Virus record (IMG/VR): IMGVR_UViG_3300035698_004194
Span: 1 to 42,745 of that record
DNA from: a virus
Strand: one strand, 5' to 3'
DNA: 42,745 nt
The position numbers and the translations under genes were made by a program. Each line of letters opens with the position of its first letter. Positions within the stretch are counted from its first letter, which is position 1. Below, piece by piece: positions 6,182 through 13,625 of this stretch. Below the pieces are notes generated by a model. That model ran no database searches. It saw only the letters and a list, made by a program, of their open reading frames with translations, and was not told where the DNA came from.

Positions 6182-6477
6182 AACGCAGACAATTCCTAAA
6201 GGGTGTGTTTGGCAGTGCTGTTATGGCTGTGGTTGGACCTATGATGCCTGCGGTGCCAGACATTCATGAGATATCAAATGCAGTTTTTTGGTATAAGGGT
6301 GGCCCTGTAAATATGAATCACGCACAGGTTTCTCTAGTCAAATGGGCAAAGTCACGAGTCCCTATGAAATACTGGACATCAGTTAGTTTTAAAACTAAGA
6401 AGTTTGACTTGAGTAGACGTGAAGGCCTGGCATTAACAATTGAGTATGATGCAAACAAGCTAAAGGCATTATCATGA
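6178..6477 (+). CDS. Small exported protein with Tat-type signal peptide
   Basis: The protein begins MKRRQFLKGVFGSAVMAVVG, with a textbook twin-arginine motif (R-R-Q-F-L-K-G), a moderate hydrophobic core, and M-M-P-A as a likely cleavage site near residue 25. The remaining ~75 residues would be periplasmic or surface-exposed and match nothing I know. The Tat pathway exports folded proteins, so a phage product with this signal would act on the host envelope during infection. Membership in the coupled gene string (ATGA overlaps on both sides) supports that it is a genuine phage gene. Alternative: an uncleaved N-terminal anchor. Confidence 0.6.
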   Translation: MKRRQFLKGVFGSAVMAVVGPMMPAVPDIHEISNAVFWYKGGPVNMNHAQVSLVKWAKSRVPMKYWTSVSFKTKKFDLSRREGLALTIEYDANKLKALS

Positions 6478-7097
6478 TCCAAGACCGCCCAATCTCAGAA
6501 GACATTGACGACAAAGAGCGTAGCAAGCTTTATAAGACCATTATTGGCGGCGTGTCATGGCCTGCAAAGCAACCCGGCTATGCAATTGTGTTAGGCTGTG
6601 CTCGGGAGACGATTAATTCTGCATGGTGCGCCTATGTCGTTGACGAGTATGAGAGCGAGGACATACACGACCTCGTGCATCAATGCTGTATTCTCGATCA
6701 GAAGTGGAGTCCTGACAGATGGCTTGGCGATCCCGACAATGACGCGGCCTTTGAGATTATCACACAGGTCAATAGGACGTATGCAGAGACAGACTTACGC
6801 TGGATAGGCTTTAAGCTGTGTCCTCCACTGGTACTGGAGCATAAGCGGCCCTATGAATACATGATGACGCAATTGGTATACCTCATGAACAAAAAACGGA
6901 TAAGGCTTTATCTGAAGAATGCCATTGTCCGCAACTACATGTCGAGTATCCTGCCTGCTGATCTACCAGTCTTAAAGTTTGGAGACTTCCCACATACTGA
7001 AGCGTTGGCCTTTGCTGCGCTGGATATATACCGAGTTAATGAATCGAAACTTGAGCGACCACGTGACATTGTACGCAGGGCTCCTATGAGGTACTAA
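6474..7097 (+). CDS. Hypothetical protein with faint TerL-nuclease-like pattern, 207 aa
   Basis: A soluble protein with no confident family. Three spaced segments recall the RNase H-like nuclease half of terminases: a hydrophobic strand ending W-C-A-Y-V-V-D-E-Y, then W-L-G-D-P-D-N-D-A-A-F, and finally F-P-H-T-E-A-L-A-F-A-A-L-D near the C-terminus. The first catalytic Asp of that fold is not evident, so activity is doubtful even if the fold is right. It overlaps the Tat-signal gene by ATGA. Assignment is speculative. Confidence 0.5.
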   Translation: MIQDRPISEDIDDKERSKLYKTIIGGVSWPAKQPGYAIVLGCARETINSAWCAYVVDEYESEDIHDLVHQCCILDQKWSPDRWLGDPDNDAAFEIITQVNRTYAETDLRWIGFKLCPPLVLEHKRPYEYMMTQLVYLMNKKRIRLYLKNAIVRNYMSSILPADLPVLKFGDFPHTEALAFAALDIYRVNESKLERPRDIVRRAPMRY

Positions 7098-7099
7098 CC

Positions 7100-7459
7100 A
7101 TGACAAATATTCATATAGACCCAACAAAAATCGTTAATGGATACAAGGAAAAGCACGACGACTTATTACCTATTACCAATTGTGAAATTGTGGCCACAGG
7201 TGACTCACAAATACAGTTAGGTTCTTTTGGGAGACAAAAACAATACATCCTTAAAACTAATATCGGTATTACATTTTGGGCTAATGATGTTCAAAAGAGT
7301 GATGCCGTAAAAAGATCATTACGAACATTGAATGAAAGATTGTATAGTGACATCAAATCACTTGTACGTGAGGTCATTCAAGAGATTCACAATGGTGACA
7401 AGGATCATGCTTTAAGTAAGTGTGATTATTTATTGGATTATATGAAGTGTAACTATTGA
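7100..7459 (+). CDS. Hypothetical protein, 119 aa
   Basis: A soluble mixed alpha/beta protein that starts 3 nt after the previous stop. It has no signal peptide and no motif I recognise. The last third is strongly helical and charged. Base composition of this gene and the next is visibly more AT-rich than the portal and capsid genes, consistent with separately acquired accessory genes. Confidence 0.55.
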   Translation: MTNIHIDPTKIVNGYKEKHDDLLPITNCEIVATGDSQIQLGSFGRQKQYILKTNIGITFWANDVQKSDAVKRSLRTLNERLYSDIKSLVREVIQEIHNGDKDHALSKCDYLLDYMKCNY

Positions 7460-7469
7460 GGTATTGATT

Positions 7470-8039
7470 ATGAGATATATATATCTGACATTGATATTTG
7501 CGTGTGTTGGGATTGGTACGCAGGACGTGGATTCTAACGACTATAGTTTTAACACCTGTTCTGGCGTTATTGAAGAGAGTGAGATTATTACTCCAGTGAT
7601 ATCGTTGACTATTGCATCAATGGATTTTAATGCTATGGTTGAAGTTTCATGGAAAGACGGCCCTATGGACGTGACATGGGATGGCGAGTTGACTGACGCA
7701 GCTGTAATGTTCTTCACAGAACTCAGAAAAGTCGGGTACATTCCCGATGGTCATATAATTGGCCCTAATAATGTACCTGATGCCTTAATCAATCTCCTAT
7801 GCGATTCAGGCCGGGTGTGTGAAGTACGTGGGCATATATGGGGTCCAGAAGAAACTTCTGGAACTATCAATATTCCGAATTGGTATTATGACGGTACGCT
7901 GATCACTCCTTGCATCGCGGACTCCTACACGAATGGGGCTACCATAACAACCGAGGCTTCTGACTTTCCAGAGCCAAAAACAACTCGTACCTGTCTTGTA
8001 TGTGGCAAGGTTGAAACTAAATGCCAGGTGTGGAAATGA
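7470..8039 (+). CDS. Putative exported protein with C-terminal Cys cluster, 189 aa
   Basis: ATG 7470 is chosen because GAGG lies 8 nt upstream; an in-frame TTG 6 nt earlier is less likely. A hydrophobic N-terminus (MRYIYLTLIFACVGIG) resembles a short signal peptide. The C-terminus contains C-L-V-C-G-K and a further Cys, a possible metal site. The central region is mostly beta with no family recognised. It overlaps the next gene by ATGA. Confidence 0.5.
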   Translation: MRYIYLTLIFACVGIGTQDVDSNDYSFNTCSGVIEESEIITPVISLTIASMDFNAMVEVSWKDGPMDVTWDGELTDAAVMFFTELRKVGYIPDGHIIGPNNVPDALINLLCDSGRVCEVRGHIWGPEETSGTINIPNWYYDGTLITPCIADSYTNGATITTEASDFPEPKTTRTCLVCGKVETKCQVWK

Positions 8040-8203
8040 TTAAAGCTGCAATGCGATTTCTGGCAATTGGTCTTTTTTTTGGTAGTATGATTTACATTGG
8101 AATCGCAGACATATTCAATTGGATTCCGCAGCCTGTGACAGCTCCACAACTGGCGTTATTAACTTCTTGCGTAATGCTCACAATTTTATCTAAAAGGAAA
8201 TGA
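8036..8203 (+). CDS. Small double-membrane-span protein, 55 aa
   Basis: Start MIKAAMRFLA overlaps the previous stop (ATGA). Two hydrophobic stretches (about 6-26 and 37-51) are separated by a short W-I-P-Q-P-V turn, and the C-terminus is basic (SKRK). That matches the topology of small class II holins, but it lies far from the endolysin, so the holin role is only a possibility. Confidence 0.5.
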   Translation: MIKAAMRFLAIGLFFGSMIYIGIADIFNWIPQPVTAPQLALLTSCVMLTILSKRK

Positions 8204-8205
8204 CC

Positions 8206-8547
8206 ATGAGAAATTGCCCAACATGCGGCGCATCAGAACCAAACCAAGGCGACCACTTCCAAGTCGGCCACTACTACCAGAAGAACCACACAAAGGAACC
8301 CGGCGGCTGCATGGCTGTATTGGCTCAGATGATCACAGCAACCTACGGCGATGTCTTGATCGTGGAGGATGAGAACGGAGTATTTGGTCTTCCCCCTGTG
8401 GCCACGACAGACAACTATCACGAGGTTGACATCAACACTTGGATAAACAACATGGAAAAGTGTTTTAACTGGCGTATGGATCGCAATCAGGACTCAAAAA
8501 ACGCTATATTGAGGCCAAGGCTGTATGTACCTGGGGCAGTGAATTAA
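8206..8547 (+). CDS. Hypothetical zinc-finger-like protein, 113 aa
   Basis: ATG 8206 has AAGG at 8 nt; the ATG at 8200 is too close to it. The N-terminus holds C-P-T-C-G and then H-F-Q-V-G-H-Y-Y-Q-K-N-H, a plausible Cys2His2-type metal site. The rest is a small soluble domain with no recognised family. It ends the tightly packed string after terL. Confidence 0.5.
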   Translation: MRNCPTCGASEPNQGDHFQVGHYYQKNHTKEPGGCMAVLAQMITATYGDVLIVEDENGVFGLPPVATTDNYHEVDINTWINNMEKCFNWRMDRNQDSKNAILRPRLYVPGAVN

Positions 8548-8586
8548 TTCAAAGAAATTACTTGATTGTAACTTGATAATGCTGTA

Positions 8587-8613
8587 TTGACATATTTGTA
8601 AGGTTTTTATTAA
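8587..8613 (+). promoter_or_regulatory. Candidate sigma70-type promoter
   Basis: TTGACA at 8587-8592 is followed 15 bp later by TATTAA (8608-8613); a poorer TTAATT lies at 17 bp. The gene at 8631 would have a very short leader containing GAAAGGGCAG. The perfect -35 supports it and the short spacing weakens it. Confidence 0.35.
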
Positions 8614-8630
8614 TTCGAAAGGGCAGAACG

Positions 8631-9086
8631 ATGAAAAACGCATTCCTCACTGTTTTCCTGATGTTAATTGTGTTTGTGAGCACTGTACAGGCTCAATCCT
8701 TCACGCTGAAGATCGGTCATGAATTTGCCATGGCAGACGTTGGACTGGTCAATATTGGCCCCATTGAGTTGGGTGTGGCCGGGGCTGTAGACTACTTTGT
8801 TAAGACAAACAACAGCTTCAAGGACCTGGATCTTGACTTTGGAGATAACTACATCGGCCCGGTGATCAAGCTGCACCTGCTTGACACAGAGAGCGTATGG
8901 GACCCATACCTTGCTTTTATGCCAATGCTACGGAATGGGAATATCAACCATCGCATTTATAACGTTTTGGAAGCTGGTGTGAATTTGTTCATGTGTGATC
9001 ATGTTGGCATTGGCTTGGCATATCAGCGATGTGAAGAATTCGCCAAAAAAGACAGACTAATGATCTCGCTACCTGTGAGATTCTAA
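8631..9086 (+). CDS. Small outer-membrane beta-barrel-like protein
   Basis: A 151-residue protein with a clear Sec signal peptide (hydrophobic core at about 5-18, cleavage likely after V-Q-A at 21). The mature part is a series of short alternating strands and ends I-S-L-P-V-R-F. A C-terminal Phe on an alternating strand is the sorting signal of outer-membrane barrels inserted by the BAM complex. It could change host surface properties, for example superinfection exclusion. It has its own possible promoter upstream and a terminator-like hairpin downstream, so it looks like a self-contained moron gene. Confidence 0.6.
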   Translation: MKNAFLTVFLMLIVFVSTVQAQSFTLKIGHEFAMADVGLVNIGPIELGVAGAVDYFVKTNNSFKDLDLDFGDNYIGPVIKLHLLDTESVWDPYLAFMPMLRNGNINHRIYNVLEAGVNLFMCDHVGIGLAYQRCEEFAKKDRLMISLPVRF

Positions 9087-9114
9087 GTTCATGGTTATTG
9101 CCTAGGGGCAGCGT

Positions 9115-9148
9115 GGTGGCCTTCCTGTGGGGGGAGGCCACCTATTTT
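9115..9148 (+). terminator. Rho-independent terminator after the beta-barrel gene
   Basis: An 8-bp perfect stem (GGTGGCCT at 9115-9122 with AGGCCACC at 9135-9142) has a 12-nt loop and is followed by TATTTTC. The short U-tract makes it moderate. Confidence 0.55.
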
Positions 9149-9171
9149 CAAATCAAATGGGGGTTTGGTTC

Positions 9172-9378
9172 ATGAGCACTCTAAAAGCACTCTGGAAGTT
9201 TCTGAACGGCAAAAAAGCCCACTTTGCGCATGCGTACTGGGCTATTGTGGTTCCCGGAGCTCCTATCAGGTGGCCTGCAGGTATCCCCATTACTGCGGGA
9301 AAGGTCATTGCTATTGTAGGTATGGCATTGACGACATTTGGCTACACGCATAAGGTTGTCAAGAAGATTAAGGGTTAA
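9172..9378 (+). CDS. Small membrane protein before portal, 68 aa
   Basis: Start MSTLKALWKF is chosen over an upstream in-frame start at 9127 that lies in the terminator hairpin. The protein has a basic N-terminus, a weakly hydrophobic middle and a membrane span at about 42-58, with a lysine-rich tail. It might be a holin or a structural accessory. No family recognised. Confidence 0.5.
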   Translation: MSTLKALWKFLNGKKAHFAHAYWAIVVPGAPIRWPAGIPITAGKVIAIVGMALTTFGYTHKVVKKIKG

Positions 9379-9379
9379 C

Positions 9380-11473
9380 ATGAAACTCCTCAGCGTCACA
9401 AACGAGAAGGCACGAACAAAGCTCGGTGAGCTCCAGACCATGCGCCAAGACGCCGAACAGGGCAACCAAGATACTTTTCGAAGAATGACGCTTTGTGACC
9501 GCTACCACATTGGCGACCAGTGGAATGAGGAAGATTGGTCTGGAAATACGGAAGATGGCAAATTCTCCCTTACCATTAATCAGATCATGCCAACCGTTAT
9601 GCAGCTCACAGGTGACGAAGTCCAAAATCCTCGTGATATCACTGCGTATCCCCTCAAAGGCACCAATGCGACTCGAGCCCGTCTTGTATCTGGCCTGATC
9701 AAAAACGCCATGGATGAACAATATTACGCCCGGAAATCGTCGAGAATGTACGAAAACGGCCAAATAACAGGCCGTGGCTATAATTTACTCGATATCGACT
9801 TCACTAATGGCGATCCGACAAATGGTAATCTTTCACTTGTGGCACCCAATCCATTCATGATCTTGCCAGATCCTGGCAGTCGGTCGTACGACTACAACAC
9901 AATTCAAGGTCTGCGATACCTTTGGAACGACGAATGGATTGACAAGGACTTGGTTCACGCATGGTTCCCAAAACGCAAGAAAGACCTCGAAAGTGCGGAT
10001 TATAACGCTGAAGACATGGGGTTCATGGGCGGTATGTGGGGCACGATCAAGGATACGTTCTTTCATGCCTCACAAGGCCTATGGGGAGACGGCGGCAATA
10101 CAAACCTGATGGCTTTAACAGACGACTACAGGAATACTTCTCTAAGTGAATCAGAGTTCAGTCAGGAGAAGATTCGGTACAAATACCGTGTTTCTACGTG
10201 TTGGGAGCGTGTTTGGGTACCTGGTGCCTACATTCAGTACGTAGATTCTGGGCAACTCCAGGTCATCTACAACCAGAAGGATATCAACCGAGAAGCGGAA
10301 CGAGTCCAAAAAACCGGTGAACGTGTCCGGATCATCCAGCAAGACGGATGGGGTAGGCCAATCCCCGTGCCCAAGCTGGTGAGGCACATGCTTGTTGGTA
10401 CTAACGTTTACCTGATGGCCATTGAAGATCCATTTAATGGTGTGGCAGACATTCCATGTGCCAGATTTGCCCCGTATTTCCGTAATGGTTATGAATATGG
10501 CGTGGTTCAGAACATCATCGGCCCTCAGGACGCTACGAACTGGAGTTGGTCAAATGTCCTGAACATGGTCAAGGGCCTTGCCAATACAGGCTGGAAGGTT
10601 CGGTCTTTACTGCCCAACAATAAAGAATGGCTTGAGCAGAATGGCAAGAAAGACGGCGTTGTAATCGATGAATCTGACTTTGGTGGCCGTGTTGATAAGT
10701 TAGAGCAAAACGCATATCCATCCGGTTTCGACTTGATTTCAGAAAAATCAATGGGACACATTACCCTGATCTCTAACACCCGCCGTGACGATCCTCAGTT
10801 CAATCGTAAGGACGTTCCTGGTGTTGTCCTGGCCATGGAGAGAGAAGCCAGTCAAACAGGCTCAAGCTCACCACAGATGTATTATTCGTACTCTCGTGAA
10901 ATGATCGGTCGCATGTGTCTTGAATATATAATCCATAGCAATACCTACACGCAGGAAGAGATAGAATCTGTGATCGACAGTCAGGATCTTATTGATCCAA
11001 CCATTTTGGAACGTGCCCGTGAAGCGATCAAGATCGGTGCCGGCCTTGAGGACCTTGAAGCACCTGAGCCTCCAAACCCGGCTTTACTCGCTATGGTTCA
11101 GGGCAATGAGCAAGATCCTTTGAAGTCCGCTAATATCGGCACACAAACGATCATGATCTATCAAGAACAGTCCAAACAATACGATACAATGATGGCTCAG
11201 ATTGATAAGTTGGCTATACCAATGGCTAAGGAAATGCTGCTTGATGAGGTTCAGAGCCTCAGTCAAGGCAAGTACGGTCTAAAGGTGGCATTGAGCAGTG
11301 CGTCACTCACTCATAGGCATGCCACACGCCTTGAAACCAATGAACTCCATTCGAATCTAGTAGAGACTGGTTTGCCCGGCCTATCCAGAAATACACTGAT
11401 TGACGCGAGTGATATCGCAAACAAAGAACAAGAAAAAGCTAACCCAACCCAAGAACTTGTAGGAGCAAAATGA
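9380..11473 (+). CDS. Portal protein, P22-like family
   Basis: A 697-residue protein that forms the dodecameric channel at the capsid vertex through which DNA enters and leaves. The N-terminus has the pattern of P22-type portals: C-D-R-Y-H-I-G-D-Q-W-N followed by L-T-I-N-Q-I, then V-A-P-N-P-F-M-I-L-P-D-P. The length fits the family (about 700). The C-terminal third contains helical, Gln-rich segments that could form the barrel. The start at MKLLSVTN follows an AGGG site; the longer frame from 9338 overlaps the preceding gene. It is followed by an ATGA overlap with the RyR-domain gene. Confidence 0.85.
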   Translation: MKLLSVTNEKARTKLGELQTMRQDAEQGNQDTFRRMTLCDRYHIGDQWNEEDWSGNTEDGKFSLTINQIMPTVMQLTGDEVQNPRDITAYPLKGTNATRARLVSGLIKNAMDEQYYARKSSRMYENGQITGRGYNLLDIDFTNGDPTNGNLSLVAPNPFMILPDPGSRSYDYNTIQGLRYLWNDEWIDKDLVHAWFPKRKKDLESADYNAEDMGFMGGMWGTIKDTFFHASQGLWGDGGNTNLMALTDDYRNTSLSESEFSQEKIRYKYRVSTCWERVWVPGAYIQYVDSGQLQVIYNQKDINREAERVQKTGERVRIIQQDGWGRPIPVPKLVRHMLVGTNVYLMAIEDPFNGVADIPCARFAPYFRNGYEYGVVQNIIGPQDATNWSWSNVLNMVKGLANTGWKVRSLLPNNKEWLEQNGKKDGVVIDESDFGGRVDKLEQNAYPSGFDLISEKSMGHITLISNTRRDDPQFNRKDVPGVVLAMEREASQTGSSSPQMYYSYSREMIGRMCLEYIIHSNTYTQEEIESVIDSQDLIDPTILERAREAIKIGAGLEDLEAPEPPNPALLAMVQGNEQDPLKSANIGTQTIMIYQEQSKQYDTMMAQIDKLAIPMAKEMLLDEVQSLSQGKYGLKVALSSASLTHRHATRLETNELHSNLVETGLPGLSRNTLIDASDIANKEQEKANPTQELVGAK

Positions 11474-12087
11474 CCATGAATAAAGAGCAAATTGCAGAAG
11501 TCGCCCACGAAGTTAATCGAGCATATTGCCAGGCTTTAGGCGATGAAAGTCAGTCGCATTGGGAAAATGCTCCACAGTGGCAGAAAGATTCCGCAATCTC
11601 AGGAGTTAATCTCCATATTAAAAATCCTGATGCAGGCCCTGAAGAATCGCATAATTCATGGCTTGCCCAGAAACAGAGAGAAGGTTGGGTGTATGGTGAA
11701 ACCAAAGATCCTATCAAGAAAGAGCATCCTTGTATGGTGCCATTCAGCCATCTTCCGGTAGAGCAGCAGGCTAAAGATTATATTTTTAGATCCATTGTTC
11801 ATATTCTTTCCGGACTTCTGGTGTGCGTTATTCTGTGCATGTTTTCATCGGGTTGCCAGAAGGCAGTTGTTAAACCAGTAACCGACGTTCCACAGATGTC
11901 TGACGCTGTTCTGACGCCCAACAACATGTGGATTGAGAAGTTTGGGCCTACTGACGATACGGTGATCTTTTACAATCTTGCCGTATACAAGCAAATCATA
12001 ACCCAGCTTAGCAGTCGCATTATGGCTGTTGAAGCAAAAACAAAGTACTTACCTATCCCTGAAGTGGCTATGCCAGAAATGGAATAA
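11470..12087 (+). CDS. RyR-domain protein fused to a membrane segment
   Basis: Residues 5-100 are a RyR domain: I-A-E-V-A-H-E-V-N-R-A-Y-C, then W-x-x-A-P-x-W-Q-x-x-S-A, N-P-D-A-G-P-E-E-S-H, W-V-Y-G and K-K-E-H-P-C. Such stand-alone RyR domains are common in phage and bacterial genomes and their function is unknown. Residues 108-125 form a hydrophobic helix ending in F-S-S-G-C, which resembles a lipobox but is internal. The ~80-residue tail is unlike RyR and would lie on the other side of the membrane. ATG 11470 has AGGAG at good spacing. The gene sits between portal and scaffold, where structural genes are expected. Confidence 0.75.
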   Translation: MTMNKEQIAEVAHEVNRAYCQALGDESQSHWENAPQWQKDSAISGVNLHIKNPDAGPEESHNSWLAQKQREGWVYGETKDPIKKEHPCMVPFSHLPVEQQAKDYIFRSIVHILSGLLVCVILCMFSSGCQKAVVKPVTDVPQMSDAVLTPNNMWIEKFGPTDDTVIFYNLAVYKQIITQLSSRIMAVEAKTKYLPIPEVAMPEME

Positions 12088-12089
12088 TT

Positions 12090-12587
12090 ATGGCTGACAG
12101 AAAAGAACTATTCAAACAAGCAAAACATTATGAATTGGAAGGTTATTCGTCAATGAGTAATGATGCCATTGAAGAGGCTATTATTGCCCGTATGGACGAG
12201 GTTAACAAAGGCACATATTTGCTGAAGGAGACTCCTGGCCCTGAAGAAAAAGAGTCTGAACGCGAGCTGAGCCTTGACGATCAGCTTGCAAAATTGTCTG
12301 AAGAAACAAATGACATCTTGACCCGAAATACAGTCAAAATTAAGAAGATCAAAAAGACGCCTGAATACAAGCAGGCATTGATTGCACGCTTGAAGCTAAT
12401 TAATGGCCAACTCAAAGGCCATTCTATTGGCCCTGATGTTCGTGCGAACCTTCGATACGAATTGTCGATCATCGAAGCAGGATCTTGGAAGCCTGGCAAG
12501 ATATACAGGCGTAAACGCAAAGCAGACCCATTCGATAAGAGCGTTTTTAAACCCATTTCGTCAGAAGGAATGAGTTTAGAAGCATAG
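12090..12587 (+). CDS. Hypothetical charged protein, 165 aa
   Basis: The N-terminus (K-E-L-F-K-Q-A-K-H-Y-E-L-E-G-Y-S-S-M-S-N-D-A-I-E) looks like a SAP/HeH-type helix-extension-helix that can bind nucleic acid. The remainder is rich in Lys and Glu with a basic K-I-Y-R-R-K-R-K near the end. Its position before the scaffold suggests a head-assembly or DNA-associated role, which is an inference. Confidence 0.55.
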   Translation: MADRKELFKQAKHYELEGYSSMSNDAIEEAIIARMDEVNKGTYLLKETPGPEEKESERELSLDDQLAKLSEETNDILTRNTVKIKKIKKTPEYKQALIARLKLINGQLKGHSIGPDVRANLRYELSIIEAGSWKPGKIYRRKRKADPFDKSVFKPISSEGMSLEA

Positions 12588-12708
12588 TACGGCTGGCACC
12601 TGAGTAATAGTGCCTGGACACGGCTGCCATAAAGCCGGTGTATAGAACGATACCTACGTAATGTATCGGTTTACGTGAGTCTCCACGACGGAAAATTGGA
12701 GTTTTGAG
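12588..12708 (+). promoter_or_regulatory. Structured leader of the scaffold gene
   Basis: The 121-nt gap has no ORF and holds four consecutive stem-loops: GGCAC/GTGCC (12595-12599 with 12610-12614), CGGCT/AGCCG (12621-12625 with 12633-12637), CGATAC/GTATCG (12648-12653 with 12663-12668) and CTCCA/TGGAG (12681-12685 with 12697-12701). The last one pairs with the GGAG that serves as ribosome binding site for ATG 12709 and could limit scaffold translation. Confidence 0.4.
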
Positions 12709-13587
12709 ATGGCAACAGACAAAGCAGGACACGACGAAGTGATTTTGGAACTTGGAGAAAATGATACGGATGATAAAGTTCTCGATTTAACTTTCGAGGA
12801 TGACGATTCAGGCAAACCTGAAGAGAATCAGACCAGCGAACAGTCAGAAGAATCCGAAAAAGACGTTACGGATGAAAACGAAACATCTAACGACGATTTG
12901 ACTGACGACAAAGATCAAACGATTGCTGAATTGACAGAACTCAACGACAAGCAATTGAATAAGATCATTGGGACCCGTCACGCCGAGAAGGAATGGGCGA
13001 ACGAACGTTCTCAACTGGAGACCCGTATTACCGAACTGGAGACCCGTAACACCGCACCTGAAGTATCGCCAATTGACAAATGGTTGTCAGAGCAACCTGA
13101 AGGGGATCGGAACGAATTGACAGAAGCAGACGTTCCTCTCGTGATTACTCGACAGGAAAGAGCTTATCAGGCCAAACAGTCTGACAATGCTTCTAAGGCC
13201 ACAAGTCAGAGTCAAGGACAGCCTATCACTCAAGAGCAGGTCGCTGGCCGACTCAATGAGGTTTGGGAAGATGAGGACGCAAAAGTCCTCTATCACATGG
13301 CCGATTCATTCTTGACACAGGGCGAACGCACAGGAATTGTGAGCCAACTCATAAAAGCCAAAGATGGCGAAGAGGCGGCGAGGATCACCAAGCAGGTTTC
13401 ACTGGCAATTATCGAAAGACGCGGCTCAGATTCACTCAAGGCCAAGGCAAAGGTATTTGCACCAAAATCAAAGAAAGCGTCCGGCAAGTCTGGTAAGTCT
13501 TCTCAGCAATCACAAACCGATGATTCGCAGGGGACAGACGATGACGAACTCGATTTTAGCCCATTGGCTGAAGGTCTATTTGACTGA
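12709..13587 (+). CDS. Scaffold (capsid assembly) protein
   Basis: A 292-residue, very acidic protein placed directly before the major capsid gene. The first 80 residues are almost all Asp, Glu, Ser and Thr. A helical coiled-coil region follows (R-S-Q-L-E-T-R-I-T-E-L-E-T-R near 105-118), and the C-terminus has a basic Ser/Lys patch before an acidic end. Composition, length and position are typical of phage scaffolds; the sequence itself is poorly conserved, so the call rests on context. No protease motif is visible. Confidence 0.75.
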   Translation: MATDKAGHDEVILELGENDTDDKVLDLTFEDDDSGKPEENQTSEQSEESEKDVTDENETSNDDLTDDKDQTIAELTELNDKQLNKIIGTRHAEKEWANERSQLETRITELETRNTAPEVSPIDKWLSEQPEGDRNELTEADVPLVITRQERAYQAKQSDNASKATSQSQGQPITQEQVAGRLNEVWEDEDAKVLYHMADSFLTQGERTGIVSQLIKAKDGEEAARITKQVSLAIIERRGSDSLKAKAKVFAPKSKKASGKSGKSSQQSQTDDSQGTDDDELDFSPLAEGLFD

Positions 13588-13625
13588 CTTAGTTTTCCGT
13601 GCGAATCAGTACGGAGACTAAGAAA

